A DNA stretch of 39,854 bases from Sphingomonas sp. (GCF_023266535.1 NZ_JAHFPY010000015.1:1-39854); one strand, 5' to 3'. Positions 25,251-33,109 are shown, counted from the stretch's first letter. Notes: a model not told the origin generated them from the letters alone. Made by a program: numbers and translations.

Positions 25251-25946
25251 TCAGGCGATTAGCTTTTCAGCGAAGATCATCCGCCCGCCCGCCAGCTTGC
25301 TCATCACTCTCCACTGGTCGGCGCGGCTGAAGGCGAAGCAGCCTTCCGAGCGGCCGAGCTTGCCGTGGACGTCGATCATCTCCGGCTCGGCATACCAGGC
25401 ATTGTGGATGACGATCGCGCGCGACGCGGCATTGCTGTTGGTCCAGTCGAGGCCGTCGACCTTCATCGAGAGGCCGTACTTTCCGTGATAATAGTCGCCG
25501 GTGGTGTAGGTCCCGTTGGAGGTCGCTTCCGAACCGGGCTGGTTCGAAAACCGCTCGACGAAACCGCTGTGGTCGGGGTCTGAGCCGCGGCCGTGGGCGA
25601 CGCGGAAGCTTTCGACCGTCCCGCCGGCCAGGTCGACCAGGTGGAAGCGCGGGTCGCGCGAGGCCATTGAGAAATCGACGATGCCGATCGAATCGCGGGC
25701 CGCAATGCGGTGCGCATCGAGCGACGCCTTGGCCCGCTCGAACAGGGAAGAATCGATGGCCAAAGGCGTCACCGGCGCGGCGGGAACGCGCGTCACGGGG
25801 GCGATCGGAACCATCGGCTGGGTCAGGATGGAGGGCCCAAGGCCCTGCGAACTGGCCGCGCTGGACAGCAACAGGCCACCCGCGCCGGCTGCTCCCAGCC
25901 GCAACATTTCCCGACGATTCAACGAACTGCCACCCGCTCTACTCAT
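25251..25946 (-). CDS. murein L,D-transpeptidase catalytic domain family protein, Tat-type signal
   Basis: A 231-residue exported protein. The N-terminus LNRREMLRLGAAGAGGLLLS has a twin-arginine-like motif, so folded export is likely. The catalytic domain has the family's His in IVIHNAWY (His181) and Cys in GRSEGCFAF (Cys203), the arrangement of the second YkuD-related family, clearly different from the neighbour at 23.9 kb. Its stop lies 59 bases from that convergent gene. ATG 25946 is used. It follows the AraC gene by 117 bases on the same strand. Confidence 0.9.
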   Translation of the reverse strand: MSRAGGSSLNRREMLRLGAAGAGGLLLSSAASSQGLGPSILTQPMVPIAPVTRVPAAPVTPLAIDSSLFERAKASLDAHRIAARDSIGIVDFSMASRDPRFHLVDLAGGTVESFRVAHGRGSDPDHSGFVERFSNQPGSEATSNGTYTTGDYYHGKYGLSMKVDGLDWTNSNAASRAIVIHNAWYAEPEMIDVHGKLGRSEGCFAFSRADQWRVMSKLAGGRMIFAEKLIA

Positions 25947-25964
25947 CCGATGCTTATACGGATC

Positions 25965-25990
25965 AAAGGGTTAATGGCCGATAACCCTTT
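25965..25990. other. perfect inverted repeat upstream of the second L,D-transpeptidase gene
   Basis: A 9-bp palindrome, aaagggtta (25965-25973) with taacccttt (25982-25990) and an 8-base loop, lies 19-44 bases before the start of the gene at 25946. It could be the terminator of the upstream AraC gene or an operator. The flanking run is TTTT on the plus side only up to 25991, so the direction is unclear. Confidence 0.5.
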
Positions 25991-26063
25991 TGGCGTTTTG
26001 GCGGCTTCCATCCCGCGGGACGAACGGTTCGTCGTGCGACAGGGAACATTGGCGCAAACCGTC

Positions 26064-27086
26064 TTAGGCGGCTGTGACTTCTTCCACCCCCTGGCTTTCG
26101 AGCTCGATCTTGCGGCGCCAGGTCGCCGGCGGCTCGCCATATTCGCGTTTGAAGGCGCGGTTGAACGCGGCCTCGCTGTTGAAGCCCACCGCATAGGCGA
26201 TGTTGGCGCTGTTCTGCTTGCCGTCCCTCAGCATGTTGGCCGCCATCGTCATCCGCCACTTGGCGCAATAGCGCATCGGCGGCTCGCCCAGCAGCTCGGT
26301 GAAGCGCTCGCCCAGCACCGACCGCGACATGCCGACCTCGCGCGCGATGCCCTCGACGTCGAGATCCTCGGCATAGCGCTGGTGGATGATCGACAGGGCC
26401 TTGGAAATGGCCGGATCGGCCAGGCCCCGCAGCCAGCCTTGCTCCTCGGCCGGAAGTCGTTCGACATATTCACGGATCGCCTGGGACAGCAGCAGCTCTG
26501 ACAGGCGGGCAACGGTTTCGGACGGCGGGTTCTGCTCCGCGACGAACCGCATCGAGCTGTCGAGCCACTGCGCCTGGCCATGCGACACGTTAAGGGTCAG
26601 CAGCGCCGGCAGCGCGTCGAGGATCGGATGGCTGCTCGATTTGGCCGTGCCGAGGAAGCCGCACCAGACCTCGGCCCGCTGGCCCTTGGTCCCCGCCGCC
26701 ACATGATGCACGCCTTCGTCGGTGACCCAGCCGATCTCGTCGACCTCGGCCGGCGGAAGTCCGCTTTGGCTGCACAGCATATGCGGGTCGTTGCGCGGCA
26801 GGATGGCGATGCTCCCCGCCTCCAGCGTCACCGCCGGCTGGTCGTCGATCTGGATCAGCAGCCGTCCCGACCGGACGTAGTGATAGCTGATCAGCGTGTC
26901 CGGCAGCGGGAAAAACGGCGCGCAATGCTCGGGCGTGAACTCGGCGTGGACGCAAAACTCCCCCGAAAAGCCGCCGTCGATGACGACGCCGCCGGTCAGC
27001 CGCAGCGATGCCAATATCTCGTCGAGAACGTCCACGTTCGGCTCCCAATTCGGCGTTTCGGTCAATTTATCCGGTAACCCAATCAT
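26064..27086 (-). CDS. AraC-family transcriptional regulator with N-terminal cupin
   Basis: A 340-residue DNA-binding regulator. Residues 35-190 form a cupin-like sensor (FCVHAEFTPEHCAPFFPLP, then YHYVRSGRLLIQID). The C-terminal 100 residues are a double helix-turn-helix: first around DLDVEGIAREVGMSRSVLGE, second around NSANIAYAVGFNSEAAFNRA followed by FKREYGEPPATWRR, which is the AraC signature. The effector is unknown. It is divergent from the small ORFs and the OsmC-like gene, so it is the obvious candidate to control them; this is inferred from position. Confidence 0.92.
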   Translation of the reverse strand: MIGLPDKLTETPNWEPNVDVLDEILASLRLTGGVVIDGGFSGEFCVHAEFTPEHCAPFFPLPDTLISYHYVRSGRLLIQIDDQPAVTLEAGSIAILPRNDPHMLCSQSGLPPAEVDEIGWVTDEGVHHVAAGTKGQRAEVWCGFLGTAKSSSHPILDALPALLTLNVSHGQAQWLDSSMRFVAEQNPPSETVARLSELLLSQAIREYVERLPAEEQGWLRGLADPAISKALSIIHQRYAEDLDVEGIAREVGMSRSVLGERFTELLGEPPMRYCAKWRMTMAANMLRDGKQNSANIAYAVGFNSEAAFNRAFKREYGEPPATWRRKIELESQGVEEVTAA

Positions 27087-27209
27087 TTTGGCAAACCGGC
27101 ACCCGATCTAAATAACCATCACCAATCCCGCCGAGCAAATCCGGAATGGGAAGCGATCTTCGTTTCCAACGGCAAATGCTCGCGGCCAAGAAACATAGGG
27201 GTTACGCAG
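27087..27209. promoter_or_regulatory. divergent promoter region, AraC gene / small ORF-OsmC operon
   Basis: A 123-base region between divergent starts, more AT-rich than its surroundings (for example gatctaaataaccatcac). AraC-type regulators commonly bind such regions. No convincing direct-repeat operator could be assigned by eye. Confidence 0.4.
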
Positions 27210-27317
27210 ATGACACTCGAACTGATTATCGAACAGCGAAAGATCGCGGCGGTGTTTTTCACCGTCATCGCCAGTTTTTCGTCGATCGCCGCGGCGATCC
27301 TGCCCGCTTTTGCCTGA
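27210..27317 (+). CDS. 35-residue predicted membrane peptide
   Basis: A short ORF, MTLELIIEQRKIAAVFFTVI then ASFSSIAAAILPAFA. It has one hydrophobic helix (residues 12-34) after a charged N-terminus. AGGGG lies 9 bases before the ATG. The next ORF starts 24 bases after its stop with its own ribosome site. Its position as first gene after the divergent promoter, the good ribosome site and the coherent hydrophobic profile support it. I know of no family. Confidence 0.5.
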   Translation: MTLELIIEQRKIAAVFFTVIASFSSIAAAILPAFA

Positions 27318-27341
27318 TCTATTGGGCTGAAGGGCAAATCG

Positions 27342-27518
27342 ATGCCGTACGATCACCAGTACCGGGAGGCTCCGGTCCGGCCGTGGGAAATCCACAGCCA
27401 GGACCGCGAGTTTGCCGCCCGGGCTACCCACCATCTCGATCCCGTGGAAATCGTGATCGGATGCCAGCTGCAGAGCCGTTGGGCGCGCGCCACCAGCGCC
27501 GACCCGCGGTTCCGCTAA
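27342..27518 (+). CDS. 58-residue polar protein of unknown function
   Basis: A short ORF starting MPYDHQYREAPVRPWEIHSQ, polar and rich in Arg, His and Asp, with a single Cys (IGCQLQ). AAGGG lies 8 bases before ATG 27342. It sits between the 35-residue membrane peptide and the OsmC-like gene (36 bases before it), so the three probably form one transcript. No family recognised. Confidence 0.5.
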   Translation: MPYDHQYREAPVRPWEIHSQDREFAARATHHLDPVEIVIGCQLQSRWARATSADPRFR

Positions 27519-27554
27519 CCACCCACACCTACCCAGAAATCAAAGGAGAAAATC

Positions 27555-28118
27555 ATGTTGGACACTGTCAAGAATGCGCCGGTGAACGGCCTCGACCTCA
27601 ATGCGCTCGGCGAAGTGGTCGAAGCGATCGGCAAGGATCCCGGCGAGGCGATTGTCGAATTCGACGTCGCCACCCGCTGGGCCGGGCAGACCCGCAGCGA
27701 ATCGACCGTCACCGGCTTCACCATTGGCGGCGAGCGCATCCAGCGCAGCCACAAGGTGATCGCCGACGAGCCGTGCCAGCTGCTCGGCGCGGATGGCGCT
27801 CCCAATCCGCAGGAACTGCTGATGAGCGCGCTCAACGCCTGCATGATGGTCGGCTATGTCGCCGGCGCCTCGCTGCGCGGCGTCAACCTGGAATCGGTCG
27901 AAATCCTGACCAGGGGCAAGCTCGACCTGCGCGGCTTCCTCGGGCTCAGCGAAGACGTCATCCCCGGCTATGAATCGATCGATTATGAGGTTCGGATCAA
28001 GGGTGACGGCACGGCCGAGGATTATGAGGCGATCCACCAGACGGTGATGAAGACCTCGCCCAACTACTTCAACCTCAGCCGCCCGATCACGATGAACGGC
28101 AAGCTGACGATCAGCTAA
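27555..28118 (+). CDS. OsmC-like family protein
   Basis: A 187-residue cytosolic protein of the OsmC/Ohr fold, a family that reduces organic hydroperoxides through two Cys. The first is present in LLMSALNACMMVGY (Cys96, with the preceding NPQELL). At the position of the second, where the family has CPxS, this protein reads MKTSPNYFNLS (Ser168), so the resolving Cys is missing; an extra Cys74 (DEPCQLL) exists. It may not be a classical peroxidase. AAAGGAG lies 6 bases before ATG 27555. It is third in the run controlled from the region divergent with the AraC gene and ends at a strong terminator. Confidence 0.88.
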   Translation: MLDTVKNAPVNGLDLNALGEVVEAIGKDPGEAIVEFDVATRWAGQTRSESTVTGFTIGGERIQRSHKVIADEPCQLLGADGAPNPQELLMSALNACMMVGYVAGASLRGVNLESVEILTRGKLDLRGFLGLSEDVIPGYESIDYEVRIKGDGTAEDYEAIHQTVMKTSPNYFNLSRPITMNGKLTIS

Positions 28119-28145
28119 TTGGCCGACCGGCCAGTTGGTTAAGGA

Positions 28146-28176
28146 GCGGGCGTCCGGTTCGGGCGCCCGCTTTCTT
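28146..28176 (+). terminator. intrinsic terminator of the OsmC-like operon
   Basis: An 11-bp stem (gcgggcgtccg with cgggcgcccgc, one G-T pair), a 3-base loop and TTTCTT. It lies 28 bases after the stop. The first copy of the 28-bp palindromic repeat begins immediately after it. Confidence 0.85.
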
Positions 28177-28203
28177 ATGGCCGATATGGGTGAAAGCGGA
28201 CAT
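28177..28203 (+). repeat. palindromic repeat copy A (27 bp)
   Basis: Begins ATGGCCG, core ATGGGTGAAAG, ends CGGACAT; one base shorter than the other copies. The ends are near-complementary. It lies just after the OsmC terminator and on the left of the orphan gene 28284-28562. Confidence 0.8.
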
Positions 28204-28283
28204 AGAGGGCGGGCGGCTGCGAGCAAGTGCCGAGGCATCGACCAACTACCAAACGACGCTAGCAACTTGTCCAATTTTTCCCT

Positions 28284-28562
28284 TCACTGCCGCTGGCCGA
28301 CTATCCTTCTCATGTCGCCAAACATAGAAATTGCAGCCATATTGTTGGAGACGGTGCATTCCTCCATCAGAAATCTTAATACTTGCGCGGAAACCTCCGT
28401 TAACGGGTCTTCTCCACGTTTTCCGGCGTGAAGTTCTATGTCTTCCCACTCATCATAGATTGCCGGGTTAATAGCCTTGAATGCGGCAACAACTTTACGC
28501 GTGTCTCCGACAGAGTGGGTGCCGGGATAATTCAAGACCACGTCCTTGAGGCCATTCGCCAT
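28284..28562 (-). CDS. orphan protein of unknown function in a repeat-bracketed cassette
   Basis: A 92-residue soluble, mixed-charge protein starting MANGLKDVVLNYPGTHSVGD. There is no signal peptide, membrane segment or known motif; one Cys (EECTV). AAGG lies 8 bases before ATG 28562; an upstream in-frame ATG at 28586 has no better site. GC content is visibly lower than in the genes around it, and direct copies of the 28-bp repeat lie on both sides (28177, 28638). It sits alone on the minus strand between the OsmC terminator and rpsU, so it is probably an inserted gene. Confidence 0.6.
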   Translation of the reverse strand: MANGLKDVVLNYPGTHSVGDTRKVVAAFKAINPAIYDEWEDIELHAGKRGEDPLTEVSAQVLRFLMEECTVSNNMAAISMFGDMRRIVGQRQ

Positions 28563-28637
28563 AGAAAATACCTTCCCTCCCGTCATACACTTGGCAGCCG
28601 CAGCACGTTATGGTGGCATCGTTGCACTGGCTTCCTA

Positions 28638-28665
28638 ATGGCCGCAATGGGTAGAAAACGGCCAT
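28638..28665 (+). repeat. palindromic repeat copy B (28 bp)
   Basis: Begins ATGGCCGCAATGGGT and ends CGGCCAT. Extending by one base each side (28637-28666) gives AATGGCCG and CGGCCATT, perfect 8-bp inverted ends. Same orientation as copy A. The rest of the 28587-28872 interval upstream of rpsU holds no gene I can support. Confidence 0.8.
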
Positions 28666-28872
28666 TTCGCATTTTCAAACCGGGACTCCACCGAATCCCG
28701 CCTGTGCCTTGTCACGAACGGGCGTCGCTGCTAAGGGGCCGCCTCCGCACGCCCCATGGGCGCTTGCGAACCATGTTTATTGCCCAGCGAAGACTAAGCC
28801 GGCGATTCGGCTTTGGCGCCGGGTTCGCCCGGTCGCTTTCGGGCAATTTTTGAAGGGAGTTGTACGGCTTTT

Positions 28873-29082
28873 ATGCAAATCATCGTTCGCGACAATAATG
28901 TCGACCAGGCGCTGCGGGCGCTCAAGAAGAAGCTGCAGCGTGAGGGCGTCTACCGCGAGATGAAGCTGCGCCGTCACTACGAAAAGCCGTCGGAAAAGCG
29001 CGCTCGTGAACGGGCCGCCGCGATCCGCCGGGCGCGCAAGCTCGAGCGCAAGCGGATGGAGCGCGAAGGCACGGCGCGCTAA
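28873..29082 (+). CDS. rpsU: 30S ribosomal protein S21
   Basis: A 69-residue basic protein, [20 protein letters not shown] then [27 protein letters not shown], the standard S21 sequence; it helps 16S rRNA start mRNA binding. The start is ATG 28873 with GGGAG about 13 bases upstream. The FKBP gene follows after 55 bases on the same strand, a pairing I associate with sphingomonads. Confidence 0.97.
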   Translation: MQIIVRDNNVDQALRALKKKLQREGVYREMKLRRHYEKPSEKRARERAAAIRRARKLERKRMEREGTAR

Positions 29083-29137
29083 GCCCGCCTGACGCTTCGC
29101 TTTCCTTTCTTTCCCTGGCCGCATCGCGAGGGCTGAC

Positions 29138-29635
29138 ATGTCGGTTACCCAGGTTCCGCTCCGTCCCGTCGCCAAGGGCACGCTCGTCATGCTGTGGCTG
29201 GCGATCGCCGCGCTGATCGCGCTGGCCTATGGCGTCGCTTACATGGGCGCCGGCCAGTTCCGCAGCGTCACGATCGAAACCGTCGCCGCCGGCAAGGGGC
29301 CGCTGATCACCGAGCAGGATGCGGTCTTGATCGAATTTACCGGGCGGACCGCAGACGGTCAGGTGTTTGGCTCCACTGAGGGCCAGGACCCAGCGGCCTT
29401 CATGGTATCGCAGCTCGTGCCCGGTATGAAGCAGGCTGTTACTCAGATGCAGGAGGGCGGTCGCTACAAGATTCTGGTTCCGGGACGCCTTGCCTATGAC
29501 AAGGACCCAACGCCGGGTGCTCCGCGCGGTGACCTCACCTTTGACATCCATGTCGTGCAGGTCGTGCCCAACGCCGCGCTGCAGATGGGCGCCGCCCAGC
29601 AACAACAGCAGCAACCACCGCCGCAGCAGCCGTAG
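29138..29635 (+). CDS. membrane-anchored FKBP-type peptidyl-prolyl isomerase
   Basis: A 165-residue protein with one N-terminal membrane helix (about 14-35) and an FKBP domain facing the periplasm. The motifs are DAVLIEFTGRTADGQVFGST (61-80), QLVPGMKQAVTQMQEGGRYKILVPGRLAYD and DLTFDIHVVQV, all standard FKBP strands. The C-terminus is a Gln/Pro tail (QQQQQQPPPQQP). The stop lies 3 bases from the stop of the convergent permease gene. Confidence 0.93.
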   Translation: MSVTQVPLRPVAKGTLVMLWLAIAALIALAYGVAYMGAGQFRSVTIETVAAGKGPLITEQDAVLIEFTGRTADGQVFGSTEGQDPAAFMVSQLVPGMKQAVTQMQEGGRYKILVPGRLAYDKDPTPGAPRGDLTFDIHVVQVVPNAALQMGAAQQQQQQPPPQQP

Positions 29636-29638
29636 GCG

Positions 29639-30718
29639 CTAGCCGCTGTCCGCCGCGGTTCGCGGCCTGTTTCCCTCGCTGAATTTCTCCAGCGCCACCT
29701 TGATGGTGGCGACGATCGGGTCGGCCAGCAGCAGGCCGAGCACCCCGAACAAAGCCCCGAAAAGCAGCTGCGCGGCCAGCACCAGCGCCGGCGCCAGGTC
29801 GACCGTGCGACGGGCGATATAGGGCACCACCAGATAGCCGTCGACATTCTGTACCAGGAAATAGACGAAGATCGCCCACAGGCCCTCGCCCTGGCCCGCC
29901 GAAAAACCGACCGCGACCATCAGCACCCCGGAAATGATCGCGCCGATGTTGGGGACGAACGCCAAGAGGCCGGTCAACAGGCCGAGCAGCGCGGCCACCG
30001 GCACGCCACCCGCCCACAGCATGAGCCAGGTGAATACACCTTCGAACGCCATGCCGACGATCCGCCCGAACATCAGCCGGCGCAGCGTGAAGCCGACCCG
30101 GTTGCTGAGCTCGTGGAAGCGGGCACGATTGCCGACCGGCAGCATCCAGGCGACGCCCGTGTCGTACAGCTTGGGCTCGATCGCGACGAAGATGCCGATG
30201 ACGATGATCATCAGCATCGAGGTGACGGCACCGATCGCCGTGCCGACCGCGCTGGTCAGCTTGCCGACGCCGCCCAATATTTCCTGGCCGAGACTGTGCA
30301 GGCCGGCGCCGCCGGCCGGCATCAGGTCCATCTGCACGGCATAGCCGACCAGCCGCTGCCATTGCTCGGCGACCACGTCGCGCAGCTCATTGGCCTGGCC
30401 GACCAGCGTACTTCCCGCAAAATAGAAGACCCAGCCGACGAAGGCGAAACCGGCGATGGTGACGATCGCCAGCCGCCAGCCGCGCCCGATCGGCAGCACC
30501 CGGCCGAGCAGGCGCGTGCCGCCGTCGAGGATCACCGCGAAAACCATCCCGCCGATGATCAGCAGGATCGGCTGCGACAGGACGATGAGGCCAGCGGCAA
30601 GCAGCGCCATGCCGATCCACACCGCGGCCTTGCGCACCTCGCGGATGATCGTGAGGTCGGAGATGTCGGCGGGGCCTGGCCGTTCGACTGATGCAGTCGG
30701 TTTGGGGGCCTTGGCCAT
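29639..30718 (-). CDS. AI-2E family transporter (PerM/YdiK-like membrane protein)
   Basis: A 359-residue polytopic membrane protein of the AI-2E transporter family. It has two helices near the N-terminus (about 30-75), one at about 85-105, a soluble middle, then helices around 160-195 and a C-terminal group including LTGLLAFVPNIGAIISGVLM and the end LLFGALFGVLGLLLADPIVATIKV, which are the family signatures. The substrate is uncertain; the family name does not prove AI-2 export. It follows lepB after 5 bases and probably belongs to the pyrE-lepB run. Confidence 0.9.
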   Translation of the reverse strand: MAKAPKPTASVERPGPADISDLTIIREVRKAAVWIGMALLAAGLIVLSQPILLIIGGMVFAVILDGGTRLLGRVLPIGRGWRLAIVTIAGFAFVGWVFYFAGSTLVGQANELRDVVAEQWQRLVGYAVQMDLMPAGGAGLHSLGQEILGGVGKLTSAVGTAIGAVTSMLMIIVIGIFVAIEPKLYDTGVAWMLPVGNRARFHELSNRVGFTLRRLMFGRIVGMAFEGVFTWLMLWAGGVPVAALLGLLTGLLAFVPNIGAIISGVLMVAVGFSAGQGEGLWAIFVYFLVQNVDGYLVVPYIARRTVDLAPALVLAAQLLFGALFGVLGLLLADPIVATIKVALEKFSEGNRPRTAADSG

Positions 30719-30723
30719 CGCCT

Positions 30724-31662
30724 TTAGTCCTTCTTCGGCCTGAGCGAGGTACCCGCCCGGCCCTCGCGGAACGCCTCGAACCAGGTCGAGGGGCTGGTCA
30801 GCCTGGTCGTGCCGTCCAGGCTGAACGTGATGAACTCGGCGCGGCCGCCGATATTCTCGATCGGCACCGGACCGCCCAGACCTTGCTCCATCAGGCTGAA
30901 GCGGCTGTCGGCGCTATGGTCGCGATTGTCGCCCATCAGGAACAGCCGGTCGGCCGGGATCTTGATCGGCCCGTAACTGTCGCCGTCCGACCCGTTGACA
31001 TCGTCGATCGTGTTGTAGCTGACGCCGTTGGGCAGCGTTTCGTGGACGATCGGCAGGCGGCAGAACTCGCCCTCGCCGGTCTGGACGATGCGGTCCTCGT
31101 AAAAATGGCCGAAGCTGCACGGCGAATTGGCGTCGACCGGGATCATCACCGGCGGCCTCGCGACGGCCGGGATCGGCTGGCCGTTGAGGATGACCCGGCC
31201 CTGGCGGACCTCGATGGTGTCGCCGGGAAGGCCGATCACTCGTTTGATATAATCCTGGCTGCCGCCTGGCGGTGTGACGATGACGATATCGCCGCGCTCG
31301 GGCAGGCCGGCCAGGATGCGGCCCTTCGTGAACGGCAAGGTGATGGTCCAGGGCTCCGACCGGCGGAGCAGCAGGTTGCGGAGGATCGCCGCCGGATTGG
31401 GAATGGTCGGCGATACATAGGACCAGCCGTAGGGATATTTGGTCACCACCAGCCGGTCGCCGGTCAGCAGGTTCGGCATCATCGATTCGGACGGAATGTA
31501 GAATGGCTTGGCGATGAAGCTGTGGAACGCCAGCACCGCCAGCAGCACCCAGAACAGGCCCTTCACCTCGCGCCAGATCATCTGGCCGCGGCTTTCCTTC
31601 ACCACTTCGGACTGCTCAGCCGGCGCCATTTCGGCGGTGGCGGGCTCGGTACGCTCGGACAA
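30724..31662 (-). CDS. lepB: signal peptidase I
   Basis: A 312-residue inner-membrane protease that removes signal peptides after export. There is a membrane helix at about 36-52, the nucleophile Ser60 in IPSESMMPNLLTGD, the general base Lys140 in DYIKRVIGLPGD, and FLMGDNRDHSADSR further on. The start is TTG 31662, directly after the acpS stop, with GGAG 6 bases upstream inside acpS; the N-terminal extension MSERTEPATAEMAPAEQ is polar. It is translationally linked to acpS. Confidence 0.95.
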   Translation of the reverse strand: MSERTEPATAEMAPAEQSEVVKESRGQMIWREVKGLFWVLLAVLAFHSFIAKPFYIPSESMMPNLLTGDRLVVTKYPYGWSYVSPTIPNPAAILRNLLLRRSEPWTITLPFTKGRILAGLPERGDIVIVTPPGGSQDYIKRVIGLPGDTIEVRQGRVILNGQPIPAVARPPVMIPVDANSPCSFGHFYEDRIVQTGEGEFCRLPIVHETLPNGVSYNTIDDVNGSDGDSYGPIKIPADRLFLMGDNRDHSADSRFSLMEQGLGGPVPIENIGGRAEFITFSLDGTTRLTSPSTWFEAFREGRAGTSLRPKKD

Positions 31663-32070
31663 TCAGGGCTCCATCTTGCGGGCATAAAGAATGACGAACG
31701 CCTGTGCCCAGGGATGGTCGTCGGTCAACGTCAAATGTACCTCGATGGCGTGGCCTTCCGGCACCAGCGCGTCAAGCCGCGCCTTGGCGCCGCCGGTAAG
31801 GTGCAGGGTCGGGGCGCCGGACGGCGCATTGATGACGCCAATGTCCTTCATATAGACGCCGCGCTTGAAGCCGGTCCCGACCGCCTTGGAAAATGCCTCC
31901 TTGGCGGCGAAGCGCTTGGCCAGCGTCCCGGCCATGGTGTGGGGACGCCGCGCCGCCTTGGCCCGCTCGGTGTCGGTGAAGACGCGGTTCAGGAATCGCT
32001 CGCCGAAGCGGTCGACCGAGCCCTGGATCCGCTCGATGTTGCACAGGTCAGAGCCGATCCCGACGATCAT
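31663..32070 (-). CDS. acpS: holo-[acyl-carrier-protein] synthase
   Basis: A 135-residue enzyme that attaches the 4'-phosphopantetheine arm of CoA to acyl carrier protein. [15 protein letters not shown] (Asp8 metal ligand) and [16 protein letters not shown] (Glu metal ligand) are the two family signatures. The start ATG 32070 overlaps the stop of the upstream membrane protein by 4 bases (ATGA). In many proteobacteria acpS follows pdxJ directly; here a small gene intervenes. Confidence 0.96.
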   Translation of the reverse strand: MIVGIGSDLCNIERIQGSVDRFGERFLNRVFTDTERAKAARRPHTMAGTLAKRFAAKEAFSKAVGTGFKRGVYMKDIGVINAPSGAPTLHLTGGAKARLDALVPEGHAIEVHLTLTDDHPWAQAFVILYARKMEP

Positions 32071-32390
32071 AAATCCATCGCCATCAGCAAAAACGGCAAA
32101 CCAATAATGGGCAGAAATAGCGCCAAAGCTGCGAGCCGGCCTTTGCCGAGAGCGTGAAGCTTGCGGCCCCCAAACACTGCACATGCGGTGAGGACTAAGG
32201 GGACAACCAAGAATTGCAGTGTGAAGCGAAGGTATACTGCTGCTGCAGACGGCACTGGATGCCCGTACGGCATGAACGCTGCCAACACGAAAAGCCCAAA
32301 TCCTCCGGCCATAGCGACAGCAAGAAAATCGACCGCAGCAATAGCGTTGAGAAGGGGAGGCAGCGGCTTCTGGCTTTTGCTCGAGTTCAC
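32067..32390 (-). CDS. small polytopic membrane protein between pdxJ and acpS
   Basis: A 107-residue protein with three or four hydrophobic segments (about 17-40, 48-70, 85-105) and no recognised motif. It starts at GTG 32390, overlapping the pdxJ stop by 4 bases (GTGA), and its stop overlaps the acpS start by 4 bases (ATGA), so it is built into the translational chain. GC content and codon use are lower than in both neighbours. It could be a late addition to the operon or a fast-evolving old member. No function assigned. Confidence 0.7.
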   Translation of the reverse strand: MNSSKSQKPLPPLLNAIAAVDFLAVAMAGGFGLFVLAAFMPYGHPVPSAAAVYLRFTLQFLVVPLVLTACAVFGGRKLHALGKGRLAALALFLPIIGLPFLLMAMDL

Positions 32391-33109
32391 CGCGCTTCGT
32401 CCATCAATGCCCGCATCCGCCGGACGCTGGCCTCCAGCCCGGTGAAGATCGCCTCGCCGACCAGGAAATGGCCGATGTTGAGTTCGGCCAGCTGCGGGAT
32501 GGCCGCGACCGGCACGACATTGTCGAAGGTCAGGCCATGGCCGGCATGCGGTTCGATGCCGTTCTTGGCCGCCAGCGCGGCGGCATCGGCGATCCGCCTC
32601 AGCTCGGTGGCGCGGTCCTCGCCATCGACATGGGCGTAGCGGCCGGTGTGGAACTCGACCACCGGCGCGCCGAGCCGGACGGCGGCCGCGACCTGCTCCT
32701 CGCTCGGCTCGATGAACAGCGACACGCGGATTCCCGCATCGGTCAGCCGCGCCACAAATGGCTGGAGCGCCGCGAATTGCCCCGCGGCATCGAGCCCGCC
32801 CTCGGTGGTCCGTTCCTCGCGTTTTTCGGGGACGATGCAGGCGGCATGCGGCCGATGCGCCAGCGCGATCGCCAGCATTTCCCCGGTCGCCGCCATCTCC
32901 AGGTTCAGCGGCAGGTCGATCTCGGCCATCAGCCGGTCGATGTCCGCGTCGGTAATGTGGCGCCGGTCTTCGCGGAGGTGCGCTGTGATCCCGTCGGCGC
33001 CGGCCCGGGCCGCTTCATGCGCCGCGCGGACCGGGTCGGGATGCGGCCCACCGCGCGCGTTCCGGATGGTCGCGACATGGTCGATGTTGACGCCCAGCCT
33101 CAGGCTCAT
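32387..33109 (-). CDS. pdxJ: pyridoxine 5'-phosphate synthase
   Basis: A 240-residue TIM-barrel enzyme making pyridoxine phosphate, the last step of DXP-dependent vitamin B6 synthesis. [19 protein letters not shown] at the start, [22 protein letters not shown] and GLTFDNV are family signatures. The ATG overlaps the pyrE stop by 4 bases, and its own stop overlaps the next start by 4. Complete and normal. Confidence 0.96.
   Translation of the reverse strand: MSLRLGVNIDHVATIRNARGGPHPDPVRAAHEAARAGADGITAHLREDRRHITDADIDRLMAEIDLPLNLEMAATGEMLAIALAHRPHAACIVPEKREERTTEGGLDAAGQFAALQPFVARLTDAGIRVSLFIEPSEEQVAAAVRLGAPVVEFHTGRYAHVDGEDRATELRRIADAAALAAKNGIEPHAGHGLTFDNVVPVAAIPQLAELNIGHFLVGEAIFTGLEASVRRMRALMDEAR

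Noticed and set aside
28177-28665. CRISPR-like interpretation of the 28-bp repeats
   Set aside because: Copies are far apart or overlapping, with no regular spacers and no cas genes in the window.
30691-32157. 488-residue open frame antisense to lepB and acpS
   Set aside because: Shadow frame; both minus-strand genes carry their catalytic residues.
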